Shown here: piece by piece, positions 1 through 7,998 of the stretch
Layout of the letters: each line of letters starts with the position of its first letter
How positions within the stretch are numbered: the stretch's first letter is position 1
Made by a program: the position numbers and the translations under genes
Notes under the pieces: model-generated
The model's input: only the letters and a program-made list of their open reading frames with translations
Told to the model about the DNA's origin: nothing
Databases searched by the model: none
From: AP-15 sp963762575
Lineage (GTDB): Bacteria; Pseudomonadota; Alphaproteobacteria; ATCC43930; CGMCC-115725
DNA: 64,000 nucleotides
Direction of reading: 5' to 3'
Assembly: GCA_963762575.1 (NCBI GenBank)
Contig: CAVXLL010000001.1
Location: 186,001 to 250,000 of the forward strand

Positions 1-53
1 TGCCCATGTTAGACCATCCCTGTTCACAGGCTCGTGGAGAGGATTTGATCGCG

Positions 54-203
54 ATGAGAACCTGGATGAGTTCGCGCCCGCTTATTGGCCTGCTAGCGTT
101 TCTCTGTATAGAAATAGCTGGTCGGCTTTGCTCAGCGCAGACGGAACAGTGCGAGCATCCGTTTAATGGCTTATGCACGAGCGTCCGGCCGATCCAGATT
201 TAG
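54..203 (+). pseudogene. 5' fragment of a secreted protein cut by the IS element
   Basis: The frame from the ATG at 54 encodes a typical signal peptide (MRTWMSSRP, then a hydrophobic run ending near LCSAQT) and is cut at 166, where the left end of the IS1595-family element begins. The last dozen codons come from the IS end. No family can be named from so little sequence. It is most simply the front of a small secreted protein whose rest has been lost; the sequence beyond the other IS end does not continue it in frame. Confidence 0.35.
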
Positions 204-1244
204 TGTACAAAACAAGAACTCAGGTGTAAGCTGCTCATTGGTATCGAATGAGCAAGGGGGAGTGTCGTGCCTGTATCTGAGCGACGGTTTCCGCGGTCGT
301 TGATCGAATTCCAGGGGCGCTTTGCGACAGAAGGTGCGTGTGCGGAGTACCTCTTCGAGCGTCGTTGGCCGCAAGGGTTTGTCTGCCCGGGTTGCGGCGG
401 GGGCCGGGCTTGGCTGCTGAAGACCAAAGCCTTCACCTACGAGTGCGCCGACTGTGGTCGGCAGACCTCGGTGACCGCTGGCACGATCATGCATGCCAGC
501 AAGCTGCCGCTGACGATATGGTTCTGGGCCGCGTTTTTAATGGCGACGCACTCGAACGGCATCTCGGCGCTGCAATTGCAAAACCAGCTTGCTCTCGGTT
601 CGTACCGCACCGCCTGGATGTTATGCGCCAAGCTGCGCCGCGCCATGGTCAACCCCGCGCGCGAGCCGCTCGGTGGTCTGGTCGAGGCCGACGAGACAAT
701 CATCCCGTTCCGCACCAAGAACGACCCGGTCGTTGTGCCCGCCGGCCGCAGCGGAATCGGCAAAATGCTGGTTGCCGGCGCGGTCGAAATCGACGGCGGC
801 AAGCCCCGGCGCGCCCGGCTCAAGGTGATCGAGGGCTTTGGCAAAGACGAGCTTCATGCCTTCGTGCTCGGTGCGGTTGCCCCTCAGACCCGGCTGATCA
901 CCGACGACTGGCCGTCCTACCACAACCTTCCCGGTGTCCGGCACAACGCGATCACCATCGGCACGATGGCCGCGCACATCGCGCTGCCCTGGATCCATCG
1001 GCTGTTTTCAAACCTCAAGCGTTGGGGCTTGGGCGTCTACCACGGTCTGCGGAAAACCAACCTGCAGCACTACCTCGATGAGTTCGTGTTCCGCTTCAAT
1101 CGGCGCAGCACACGCCATGCCGCCTTCGATACCCTGCTCGGCATCGGCGCCCGCACCGCTCCGGCGCCCTACCTCGTCCTGATCCGCAAAGCCGCCTAGC
1201 CCGAAACAACATCTAGAGCCACCGGACCCTCGTGCATAAGCCAT
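166..1244 (+). mobile_element. IS1595-family insertion sequence
   Basis: The element is bounded by near-perfect 23-bp inverted repeats at 166-188 and 1222-1244 (core GGCTTATGCACGAG; one mismatch) and contains one transposase gene. IS1595 elements normally make 8-bp target duplications; the 8 bases outside each end (158-165 and 1245-1252) do not match, so the element either moved by end-to-end recombination with another copy or its flanks have changed. It interrupts a signal-peptide ORF on the left and a zinc-ribbon gene on the right. Confidence 0.85.
267..1199 (+). CDS. IS1595-family transposase
   Basis: This 310-residue transposase moves the surrounding element. An N-terminal zinc ribbon has its cysteine pairs at C40/C43 and C60/C63, followed by the ISXO2-like DDE domain: first acidic residue in VEADET (D142), second in TDDWPSY (D213/D214), and the C-terminal H...N..K and DEF block near residues 244-272. 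The length is usual for the family. The GTG start at 267 follows the purine-rich AAGGGGGAG. The frame is open end to end with all catalytic blocks present, so the element may still be active. Confidence 0.92.
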   Translation: MPVSERRFPRSLIEFQGRFATEGACAEYLFERRWPQGFVCPGCGGGRAWLLKTKAFTYECADCGRQTSVTAGTIMHASKLPLTIWFWAAFLMATHSNGISALQLQNQLALGSYRTAWMLCAKLRRAMVNPAREPLGGLVEADETIIPFRTKNDPVVVPAGRSGIGKMLVAGAVEIDGGKPRRARLKVIEGFGKDELHAFVLGAVAPQTRLITDDWPSYHNLPGVRHNAITIGTMAAHIALPWIHRLFSNLKRWGLGVYHGLRKTNLQHYLDEFVFRFNRRSTRHAAFDTLLGIGARTAPAPYLVLIRKAA

Positions 1245-1561
1245 GCTGCGTGTTTGCACTCCACTTGAACATGCGTCCAGTCCGAATAATGGTTCACAAG
1301 CTGCCCGTTGTCGGCACATTTTGTCCAGTCGGAATGGCAAGGATCATCGTCCTTTGCCGTTGTCGTACTTCCCGGCTGATCTGTGTGGTTTACGATGACT
1401 GCAACAACTATAACGCCTAGTAGAATTGCGAGCAACCCTCCAACACGCGATTTGTTCTGAGGTTTAGCGCCCGACTTCACCAAAGGATGTCCGCAGTTCA
1501 GGCATGACACAGCTTGTGTCGAAATGTCTTTTCCACATGCCGGGCATTTTATTAGTGGCAT
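1196..1561 (-). CDS. zinc-ribbon membrane protein, C-terminus replaced by IS sequence
   Basis: A 121-residue protein. An N-terminal zinc ribbon (C6/C9 and C20/C23, in KCPACG and CLNCGHP) is followed by a membrane helix at about residues 41-58 and a short outer domain with several cysteines. Zinc-ribbon plus one-helix proteins of this kind are common and mostly uncharacterised. The last 14 codons lie inside the right end of the IS1595 element, so the natural C-terminus has been lost. The ATG at 1561 has AGAGGGAGAAGCGC upstream. Confidence 0.6.
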   Translation of the reverse strand: MPLIKCPACGKDISTQAVSCLNCGHPLVKSGAKPQNKSRVGGLLAILLGVIVVAVIVNHTDQPGSTTTAKDDDPCHSDWTKCADNGQLVNHYSDWTHVQVECKHAAWLMHEGPVALDVVSG

Positions 1562-1855
1562 TGCGCTTCTCCCTCTTATCCTATTCGGGTTTGATTCCTA
1601 ACACGACTGACCGCATATGAAGAGGATGAATTTTCCAATTAAGCGCCAACAACCAGACGTGCTCGCGAGAGACCTTCGCGAGTTGTTGATGTCGATCGGT
1701 ATTTCCTGTCACCGCGCATTCGCAGCTTGCGAGAGATCCTACACATGATCCGACCCGAACCGGCGCGGGAACCTCTCCCTCCCCTACGACATTTCGAACC
1801 GCCGCGAGCGACAGCTTAAGAGACGGCAATAGAGTCTCTCGGGGGCTGCTCGCGA
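1562..1855. other. no convincing gene
   Basis: About 290 bases between the zinc-ribbon gene and the next plus-strand ORF. Short open frames exist on both strands (for example a 41-codon plus-strand frame from 1629), but none has a recognisable protein signature. The segment probably carries the promoters of the two flanking genes. Confidence 0.4.
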
Positions 1856-2886
1856 ATGACCAACCGGCTAGAGTCCAAAATGTCTGCCGACTGGCTAGAG
1901 CCCAAAATGTCTAGAGAGGACGCGGCTCGGTTCCAGTACCGGATAAGGCCTTACCTGTCAGGGGCACCACGACCGGCTCTCGATGCTCGGCTATCTGACA
2001 TTGCCGTGAACCTGTTTGACTTTATGTCGGATGGACAAATCGGCTTGTGGGATAATCCCGCTCGTGACCAGTGGTTCAATCGTCTAATGGCAGTAAACGT
2101 AGAATTCGCACGTCGAGATGAGCACCAATTCAAATTGCCACAACTACAGGAGTGGGTATTCACCGAAAAAACGATGCGTTCATTTCAGGAGCAGCCGCAC
2201 GTTTTCCGCACTCCCTCTCCAAATGGTGTCTTTTGCAAGTATGGAGAGGAACGATGGATGCGCGAATTTCATGAGCGTGGCGCAGTCAAAATTACTCCTG
2301 CGTCGTGCTACTCCGCCCACACCCTTGACCCGGCACGACGCGATGATGAGATGTCCTTAACATGTTTCGTCGGGCCGCATGATTACGACCTCGGTATGGT
2401 GCACGAGTCCATTCTACGCATTCGCGCGGACAGATGTTGGTTGGAGATCGAAGATGCGAAGCCTGCGGATCATTATCTCTATTGTTTTTCCGTAAACTAT
2501 AGAATTCGACTGTTCGCAGACTTTCACGCCAATGCTTGTACGTAATACATGATCAGGCTGAGTTTATTCGCCGCCTTATTCACGAAGTCCGTAAAGCGTT
2601 GCCGGGGTGGCATGTAGAATTAGGGAAGGCAAAATATAAAGACCCCTATTGCGTCCTTCAGCTTCTTCCGAACTCAGGGGCAGAGATGTTCTTTTTCAAA
2701 CATATACGGTTTATGTATCAGCACGAGTGGCGATTAGTGGCCTTGCCACCACCCAACTGTGATGGTCCCGAGGGGCCACTCTATCTCAAACTTGGAGACC
2801 TGCGCGATATCAGCCAGTTGATTGTTTTGAAAGGAGATCCTTTCGCGCGGCGAGCAGAGGAGCCAAGCTCCGACGCAAAGAAATGA
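1856..2886 (+). pseudogene. hypothetical protein split by a frameshift
   Basis: Two frames form one protein: residues 1-229 in the first (stop after 2545), the remainder in the next frame to 2886. The join is near 2536-2545, where inserting one base restores a continuous reading (...FADFHANAC, then VIHDQAEFIRRL). The full product would be about 340 residues, with no signal peptide or membrane segment. The general look (a late FKHIRFMYQHEWRLV block) resembles DUF2971-type proteins, but I do not recognise the family firmly. The N-terminus contains a short duplication (see the repeat at 1867-1914), so translation may begin at one of several ATG codons between 1856 and 1907. Confidence 0.5.
1867..1914 (+). 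repeat. short direct duplication at a gene start
   Basis: The string GGCTAGAG(T/C)CCAAAATGTCT occurs twice in tandem, 27 bases apart, encoding LESKMS and LEPKMS. It duplicates a potential start codon at the front of the frameshifted hypothetical gene. Confidence 0.6.
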
Positions 2887-3034
2887 ACCAGTCTTCGGAC
2901 TTAAATATTTCTTCAAGAGGAAAGCGAAGCGTGTAATGCTTTTCTCCGCAAGTGAATTGTAGCTCTGCGACATCGCCATTGAAATAGAGGCCGGTCACGT
3001 GCTCGACATTTGGTAATTGTATCGGGTCTGTCAT
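2810..3034 (-). CDS. small hypothetical protein
   Basis: A 74-residue soluble protein beginning MTDPIQLPNVEHV. I do not recognise the family. Composition is balanced, with beta-rich stretches around VTGLYFNGDVAELQF and a charged C-terminus. The 3' end overlaps the 3' end of the convergent frameshifted hypothetical gene by about 75 bases, which suggests that one of the two 3' ends is not original. An ATG nine codons further upstream is possible; the one chosen better matches a compact domain. Confidence 0.45.
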   Translation of the reverse strand: MTDPIQLPNVEHVTGLYFNGDVAELQFTCGEKHYTLRFPLEEIFKSEDWFISLRRSLAPLLAARKDLLSKQSTG

Positions 3035-3229
3035 AAGGTTGCGTCTCCACGAATTCGTCATTCGATGATGCGACGGACGGGACGAGTCGCAGTGTCATTA
3101 GACGGGCTATGCCTCGCATAGCCCACAGTCGCATCGCGCCCCTTCCTTATTGCTTTCGCGGATTTGGCTTTGACAATTGAACCTGGGATCGGCGACCTAC
3201 AGAGTCAAGTATGTCGAAGCGAACGGGTA

Positions 3230-3700
3230 TCCCCCCACCCCATCGTCCGCTTGTGAAACCCCGGTTTTCCCTTACCGGGGTTTCTTCGTTTGGATACACT
3301 GTGGGGATCTGGCTCGGCAACGGTCCTCCGCTTGCCAGATACACGCCAGCGGAGATGAGGACGATACCGAGCCAGTCTGTTTCGTTTGGCCACTCGTCGA
3401 GGAGCGGTATTGCTGAGAGTGCCGACAGCGCCGGCACCAAAGCTCCAAAGGCCGCGCCACCCGAAGCGCCAAGGATGGCGACCGCACGGCCATAGAGAAG
3501 TAGGGAAACAATGGTCACGAGAACGCCCTGAAAAATCGCCTGAACGGCAATCCCAGCAAGCGGTAGCCGGGCGAGGCGGGTTTGCCGAACAATGCCAGGT
3601 AGATCGGCAGGTAGATCACCAGCGATCCGGTGGAGACGAGGGCTACCACGTGAAGTGGATCGAGCTTTGCGTGCCGCATGAGCACGGTGAAGCATGGTCG
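3230..3700 (-). pseudogene. C-terminal half of a DMT/EamA-family transporter, frameshifted
   Basis: Two overlapping minus-strand frames together give the second half of a drug/metabolite (EamA) transporter: VSTGSLVIYLPIYLALFG in one frame, then AIFQGVLVTIVSLLLYGRA and ALVPALSALSAIPLLDEW in the other, with the typical closing GIVLISAGVYLA helix. The join is near 3585. EamA proteins are about 300 residues; only about 150 remain, and the N-terminal half is absent because the AbrB/VapC module starts just beyond it. This is a dead fragment. Confidence 0.75.
3255..3284. terminator. strong hairpin, probable bidirectional terminator
   Basis: GAAACCCCGGT and ACCGGGGTTTC form a perfect 11-bp stem around an 8-base loop, followed on the plus strand by TTCGTTT. 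It lies at the 3' end of the transporter remnant, where the original gene would have terminated. Confidence 0.65.
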
Positions 3701-3754
3701 TTGCGCTTGAGAGTAAGGAGAGTTTTCCTTACGTTGGCTCGCGGAGGCCATGTT

Positions 3755-4006
3755 ATGAGCACACTTACCGTTACCGCCAAAGGGCAAGTTACGCTGCGCA
3801 GGGATCTCCTGAAGCATCTCGGCGTTCAGCCGGGCGAAAAGATTATTGTCGACAAGCTTCCGGATGGTCGGATCGAGATAAAGGCGCCGCGGCCGACGGG
3901 GAAGATTTCGGATGTCTTCGATTTTTTGAAGCGGGAGAACGGCCCTTCCTTCTCGATCGAGGAAATCAACGAGATCGCGAGACGGGGTTGGGCCGGCAGG
4001 CGATGA
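3755..4006 (+). CDS. AbrB/MazE-type antitoxin
   Basis: An 83-residue antitoxin with an N-terminal AbrB swapped-hairpin DNA-binding domain (TVTAKGQVTLRRDLL, then a PGEKI turn and a GRIEIK strand) and a C-terminal toxin-neutralising tail of about 35 residues. The ATG at 3755 follows GCGGAGG and suits the length of the family better than the longer open frame upstream. It overlaps the PIN toxin gene by four bases (ATGA), so the two are translationally coupled. Members of this family usually repress their own operon; the palindromic AAGGAGAGTTTTCCTT at about 3716-3731 is a candidate operator. Confidence 0.88.
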   Translation: MSTLTVTAKGQVTLRRDLLKHLGVQPGEKIIVDKLPDGRIEIKAPRPTGKISDVFDFLKRENGPSFSIEEINEIARRGWAGRR

Positions 4007-4401
4007 AGATCACCGCCGATACCAATGTTCTCGTTCGGGCCATTACGGGCGACGACGAGCGACAAAGCAAACTGGCGCAGGCGGAATTGGCAAAGACGGA
4101 TGCGATTGCGCTGGCGTCACCGGGGCTTTGCGAGTTGGTTTGGGTGCTGTCGCAGGCCTATAAAGTCTCCGCGGCGGACATAAGCGAAGCGATCCGACGC
4201 TTGATGAACGCCGCAAATGTCCTCGTCAACCGGCCGGCAGTTGAAGCGGGCTTGGCGATGCTCGACGCGGGCGGCGACTTCGCCGACGGTGTTATTTCCT
4301 ATGAGGGAAGCTGGCTTGGTGCAGAGACCTTCGTGTCGTTCGACAAAGAGGCCACGAAGCTACTGGCGATGCAAGGCGGATCAGTTCGTCTGCTGTCATA
4401 G
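4003..4401 (+). CDS. vapC: VapC-type PIN-domain toxin
   Basis: A 132-residue PIN-domain ribonuclease, the toxin partner of the AbrB-type antitoxin just upstream. The four conserved acidic positions are present: D6 in TADTN, the glutamate of LCELVWVL, the aspartate of GGDFADGVI and the aspartate of FVSFDKEA. The protein therefore looks catalytically intact. It starts inside the antitoxin stop codon. A type II toxin-antitoxin pair beside a transporter remnant fits a mobile or recently inserted unit. Confidence 0.87.
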   Translation: MKITADTNVLVRAITGDDERQSKLAQAELAKTDAIALASPGLCELVWVLSQAYKVSAADISEAIRRLMNAANVLVNRPAVEAGLAMLDAGGDFADGVISYEGSWLGAETFVSFDKEATKLLAMQGGSVRLLS

Positions 4402-4465
4402 GAGAGTGCCCGGAGGTCGGGCTCGGGGCCGCCGCGTCTAACCCCTTGCGGAAGGTCGGGTCGCC

Positions 4466-5266
4466 GTGCAGTTCATGATGCAGCCGGGCATGGTCTATGA
4501 GTATCCGCTCTGGGGTGTCGGGCTCTTATTGGCGGGTGCCGCAGCACTCGGCGCAATCCTGCTTGCACTGGCGGTCCGCCCTTTGCTGTCGCTCGAACTG
4601 CGACGCCGGCACAATGATGTGGCCGCGGCGATATTCTCGGTCGTCGGCGTGACTTTTGCTGTGCTGCTGGCGTTCGTCGCCATGGTCGTCTGGGAACACT
4701 ACAACGCCGCGAAGGCCACAAGCTATGCCGAGGCCGGCTTTATACGCGACGTCTACAACGTTTCGCTCGGGTTCGCCGACCCGCAGAAGACCCTGTTGCG
4801 CGACGGCATTCTCGGCTATGTCGAGACCGTGGTCAGGGTCGAGTGGCCGGCGCAAGCCAGAGGGCTGAGCGCCGCCAGCAATTCGGTCTGGTTGAACAAA
4901 CTCAATGCGATAGCGGCCGATCTCAAACCCTCCGGCATGGCCGAGGGCAACCGCCAGGCGATGGTGTTGCAATCGTTGATGCGGCTGTCGGATGCGCGGC
5001 AGGAGAGATTGGCGGCTGCCGACAGTACCGTTCCGGCGGTGGTCTGGATCGTTACCTTGATGGGCGGTGCTCTGACGGTTGCATTTGCCTCGTTGCTCGG
5101 CGTTCCGAACCTCGCCATGCATCTGGCAATGTCGGCGGCATTGGCGATTTCCGGAGCGCTGGTGCTGATCATGATCGTCGCCCTCAGCAACCCGTTCCGC
5201 GGTGACTTTCGCGTCTCGACCGACCCCTTCGACCAGGTCATCGCGCAGGTTAAAGCCTCGGACTGA
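4466..5266 (+). CDS. DUF4239 (bestrophin-like) membrane protein
   Basis: A 266-residue inner-membrane protein with two N-terminal helices (about residues 15-37 and 53-75) and two C-terminal helices (about 190-238) around a cytoplasmic middle region that begins with VWEHYNAAKATS. This matches the DUF4239 bestrophin-like family, of unknown transport role. The GTG at 4466 follows GGAAGG; ATG codons at 4475 and 4478 are alternatives. It appears monocistronic. Confidence 0.75.
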   Translation: MQFMMQPGMVYEYPLWGVGLLLAGAAALGAILLALAVRPLLSLELRRRHNDVAAAIFSVVGVTFAVLLAFVAMVVWEHYNAAKATSYAEAGFIRDVYNVSLGFADPQKTLLRDGILGYVETVVRVEWPAQARGLSAASNSVWLNKLNAIAADLKPSGMAEGNRQAMVLQSLMRLSDARQERLAAADSTVPAVVWIVTLMGGALTVAFASLLGVPNLAMHLAMSAALAISGALVLIMIVALSNPFRGDFRVSTDPFDQVIAQVKASD

Positions 5267-5277
5267 AAGCTATTGCG

Positions 5278-5835
5278 CTAGGTCGGATGTACCGGGCCGG
5301 CGCGCCAAGAGGCCATGCTTTCGAATACGCCGTCGCGGCGCACCAGGCCGTGGAACAGGGCCGCCGCCACGTGCAGTAGGATTGTCGCGAAAAAGAGGTA
5401 GGCCAGGCAGGTGTGGGCAGTGCGCAAGACGGCGTGGAGTGTGTCGTTGTGCGGCATGATCTGCGGCAGGTGGATCGGCCCATAGAGCACGATCGGGTAA
5501 CCGCCGGCGGACAGCATCGACCAGCCGACGAGCGGCATCGCGACCAGCAGCACGTAGAGCAGGACATGCGAGGCTTTGGCCGCGGCCGCCTGTGTCCAAT
5601 GGAGGTCGGCCGGTAGCGGCGGCGCACCGCGGCGCAACCGAAGGCCGATCCTAAACACGACGAGCACCAGGATCGCGATCCCGAGCGGCTTGTGGATCGC
5701 GATGAGCGTCAGGAACTTCGGTTGCAACGTCGAGACCATGCCGACGCCGATAAACAGCATGGTCAGGACCATCGCCGCCATCAGCCAATGAACAACCCGC
5801 TGAAGCGGCGTAAAGCGTTCGACGGCAACGTTCAT
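5278..5835 (-). CDS. cytochrome b561
   Basis: A 185-residue four-helix cytochrome b561 that passes electrons between quinol and periplasmic partners. It begins with the family pattern FTPLQRVVHWLMAAM; paired haem-ligand histidines are visible in VVHWL, IHKPLG, LHAVLR and LLHVAAALFHG. The gene overlaps the preceding catalase-like gene by four bases (ATGA), so the two are co-translated. Together they resemble a peroxide-handling pair in which the b561 would feed electrons to a haem peroxidase; that role is inferred from gene order. Confidence 0.88.
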   Translation of the reverse strand: MNVAVERFTPLQRVVHWLMAAMVLTMLFIGVGMVSTLQPKFLTLIAIHKPLGIAILVLVVFRIGLRLRRGAPPLPADLHWTQAAAAKASHVLLYVLLVAMPLVGWSMLSAGGYPIVLYGPIHLPQIMPHNDTLHAVLRTAHTCLAYLFFATILLHVAAALFHGLVRRDGVFESMASWRAGPVHPT

Positions 5836-6920
5836 GGCGCATCTCCCGGATCCGGCGGAGTTCGCGGATAATCGGCGGCCTCGGCCGTGCGCAGGTCGAA
5901 GGACTTCGCATAGGCCGAGGAGCGCGCCGCCAGCAGCGGGTCGTCGGAGGGCTCGATCCCCACGGGAAGGATCGTCGGATCGTAATTGTAGTCACGGCAC
6001 GGACCGTCGGCTTCGTCCTCCGCCCGCTGCACCGTGAGCGTGCCGACCTCGATCTGCTTCCGGTCAGGCGGCCAGGCTTGGGTCGCGTCGTTCGACGGGT
6101 CGCCGGGCGCAGCCAGGGTGACCACCAGGTGCCATATGAGCTGCCCTTGGGCGAGCTTCTGCTGGAGATCGCTTTCCAGGAAATCCGGCCCGAGATCGCT
6201 GAGCTCGTCAGCCGGCACATCATGCGCTGGCGTCGTTGATCGCATGGACCAGCGCACCAGATGGCTGGTGCCTTGCGCGTCGACAAAGCGGAATGCATTG
6301 AGGCTGTTGTAGGTCTGATCGGCGTAGCTGTCGGTCCAAGGGGCGGTCTTGGCCCATTCGGCGAAAGGTGCGCTCTCGGGATGGGTGCTGAAAAAGCGCG
6401 CCATCGCGGCGGGGTTCGGTTTGCCGGTTGCCGGATCGATGTCCTGGGTCAGCGTCGCCTCATAGAAGGCCTGCGGCGTCGCGACGACGAAGATGGGAGA
6501 ATTGTTCATGCCGCTGCGCCATTCCTCGCCGTCCGGCGCGACAATGCGAACCGCCATGCTCCGCACCCGCCCCGTGGCGTCGGGAGCATCCGGATTGCCG
6601 ACCGCGATCGCGAAGCGCCCGATCACCGGGTAGCGTCCAGCCGCCAGCATCGGCGCCGTCGAAAGGCTCGCACCGGCGCCGTTCGCGTCGAACTCGCCGG
6701 TAAAGCAGATGCCCTTGGCATGGTTTCGCCGATGGCCGAGCGGATTGCCGCCTCGATCGCTCAAAGCTGCAACCATGCGGTCCGGCGTCAGCCGGCCGGG
6801 GCTGAGCCAGCCGCCGGTATAGGCGAAGGCAAGGGCGAGGCCGCCGATTACCGACGCGATCAAGACAAGCGCGGCTAGGGATGCAGCGCCAACCCTGGGG
6901 GTGATTCCTTTGTCTCCCAT
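5832..6920 (-). CDS. catalase-family peroxidase, membrane-anchored or exported
   Basis: About 362 residues from the ATG at 6920 (a longer frame continues upstream without likeness to the family). An N-terminal hydrophobic segment (VGAASLAALVLIASVI...) acts as signal or anchor; the rest is the short catalase-related (SrpA-type) fold: HRRNHAKGICFTGEF contains the distal histidine, followed by RFAIAVGNPDAPD and the N-N-S-PIF block. These proteins are shorter than true catalases and usually act as peroxidases. Co-transcription with cytochrome b561 is common for the family. Confidence 0.85.
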   Translation of the reverse strand: MGDKGITPRVGAASLAALVLIASVIGGLALAFAYTGGWLSPGRLTPDRMVAALSDRGGNPLGHRRNHAKGICFTGEFDANGAGASLSTAPMLAAGRYPVIGRFAIAVGNPDAPDATGRVRSMAVRIVAPDGEEWRSGMNNSPIFVVATPQAFYEATLTQDIDPATGKPNPAAMARFFSTHPESAPFAEWAKTAPWTDSYADQTYNSLNAFRFVDAQGTSHLVRWSMRSTTPAHDVPADELSDLGPDFLESDLQQKLAQGQLIWHLVVTLAAPGDPSNDATQAWPPDRKQIEVGTLTVQRAEDEADGPCRDYNYDPTILPVGIEPSDDPLLAARSSAYAKSFDLRTAEAADYPRTPPDPGDAP

Positions 6921-7129
6921 CATCCGACGCTCCCGAACTGCGAACGCACTTCGACAGGCTCTCGCGGGAGGTAAGCGCGTGTTCGTTCGGCCAATGCGCG
7001 AGGCGGCGTTTTTATCCTCGGCCATATTTTAATCCTACGGCGCCAAGGCGGTACTCGAAGCGCACCCCAGAAGGTCGGCTCGCCACTCAAAGCCGCCAGT
7101 TGCAAAGCGGTCGATCGCTCTTCAAAGTA

Positions 7130-7400
7130 AAGGATAGCTTTCCCACGGTGAAGCATGCCGTCAAGAACGCCGCGAACAGGAAGAGCGCATCGCCGAACGT
7201 GCGCGAGGGGCTCCAAGCTGTGATGTGCCAGCGACGCTAATCAGAGCGCCAGCCAATATCAGCGAGAGCCCCAGCTTTGCGTGGTCGAACGCTTCTCTCC
7301 CCGAACGAGCGCGGCGATCAGAGCAACGAACAGCGGCATGCAACCCGGAGAGAGCGTGCTGCCACTTGACCCCGGCGGTATAGGCAACGACTTCCGCTAT
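7130..7400 (-). pseudogene. second DMT/EamA transporter remnant
   Basis: Read on the minus strand across three frames the segment gives VVAYTAGVKWQHALSPGCMP, then FVALIAALVRGE, AFDHAKLGLSLILAGALISV and DALFLFAAFLTACFTVGKA. These are consecutive parts of an EamA transporter interrupted by at least two indels (near 7295 and 7210). Both ends of the gene are missing. It is distinct from the fragment at 3.2-3.7 kb, which represents the other half of the fold. Confidence 0.65.
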
Positions 7401-7467
7401 GAATATGCGATCCGAGAATCATAGCGGACGATGGGCGGTCCAACTGCCAAAAAGGAGATGATCGCCT

Positions 7468-7770
7468 TTGACCGACCGGCTGACCCTTACCAACGCCCTG
7501 GCGGACGCCAATATCGATCGCCAGAAAGCCGAGCGTATCGCCACCGAGATCTTCGATGCGATCCACGACAACGTTGCCACCAAGGCAGATATTTATCGGG
7601 TTGAGACCACACTGAAGGTGGTCGAGACGGCGCTGAAAGCGGATCTCAATCGCCTGGAGGCCAGCATCGAACTTGTCAAGCACCAACTCATCACTCGTTT
7701 AGGCGGATTGATGGTCGTGCTCGCCGGCCTGCTTTTTGCGGCTCTGCATTGTTGGCCGCCGCACGGCTGA
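7468..7770 (+). CDS. small coiled-coil membrane protein, DUF1640-like
   Basis: A 100-residue protein: an alpha-helical N-terminus (LTNALADANIDRQKAERIAT), a coiled coil with ATKADI and VETALKADLNRLEASI, and a single C-terminal membrane helix (GGLMVVLAGLLFAALH). This arrangement is typical of DUF1640/CCDC90-like small proteins that often occur near mobile elements; their function is unknown. Translation probably starts at the TTG at 7468, seven bases after AAGGAGATG. A related protein lies at 43574-43843. Confidence 0.65.
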   Translation: MTDRLTLTNALADANIDRQKAERIATEIFDAIHDNVATKADIYRVETTLKVVETALKADLNRLEASIELVKHQLITRLGGLMVVLAGLLFAALHCWPPHG

Positions 7771-7839
7771 CCGCGTCGCAAGTCGCGCACGTCCATCGCA
7801 GCCATGCACTCCAGTAACGTGTAACCGCCCGCGGCGCGC

Positions 7840-7998
7840 GCCGGTGCGCTAGATTTTGAGCCTGCTCGGTACGAGTTGCGAGGAGACTTTCGCAATTTTC
7901 GGGTCGACCGCATTTTCGGCTTACAGCTGCTCGACGAGATTCGAGGCAGACAGCAGCAAGCTGATGGTTCAGTGGCTGGCGCTTCTGCCTTTAAACCA
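7840..7998 (+). pseudogene. C-terminal scrap of a WYL-domain regulator
   Basis: The plus strand reads YELRGDFRNFRVDRIFGLQL and, after one frame change near 7938, FEADSSKLMVQWLALLPL. The RxDFRxFRxDRI pattern is the hallmark closing part of YafY-type WYL regulators. No upstream HTH or body of the protein remains. It is a decayed fragment. Confidence 0.5.
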
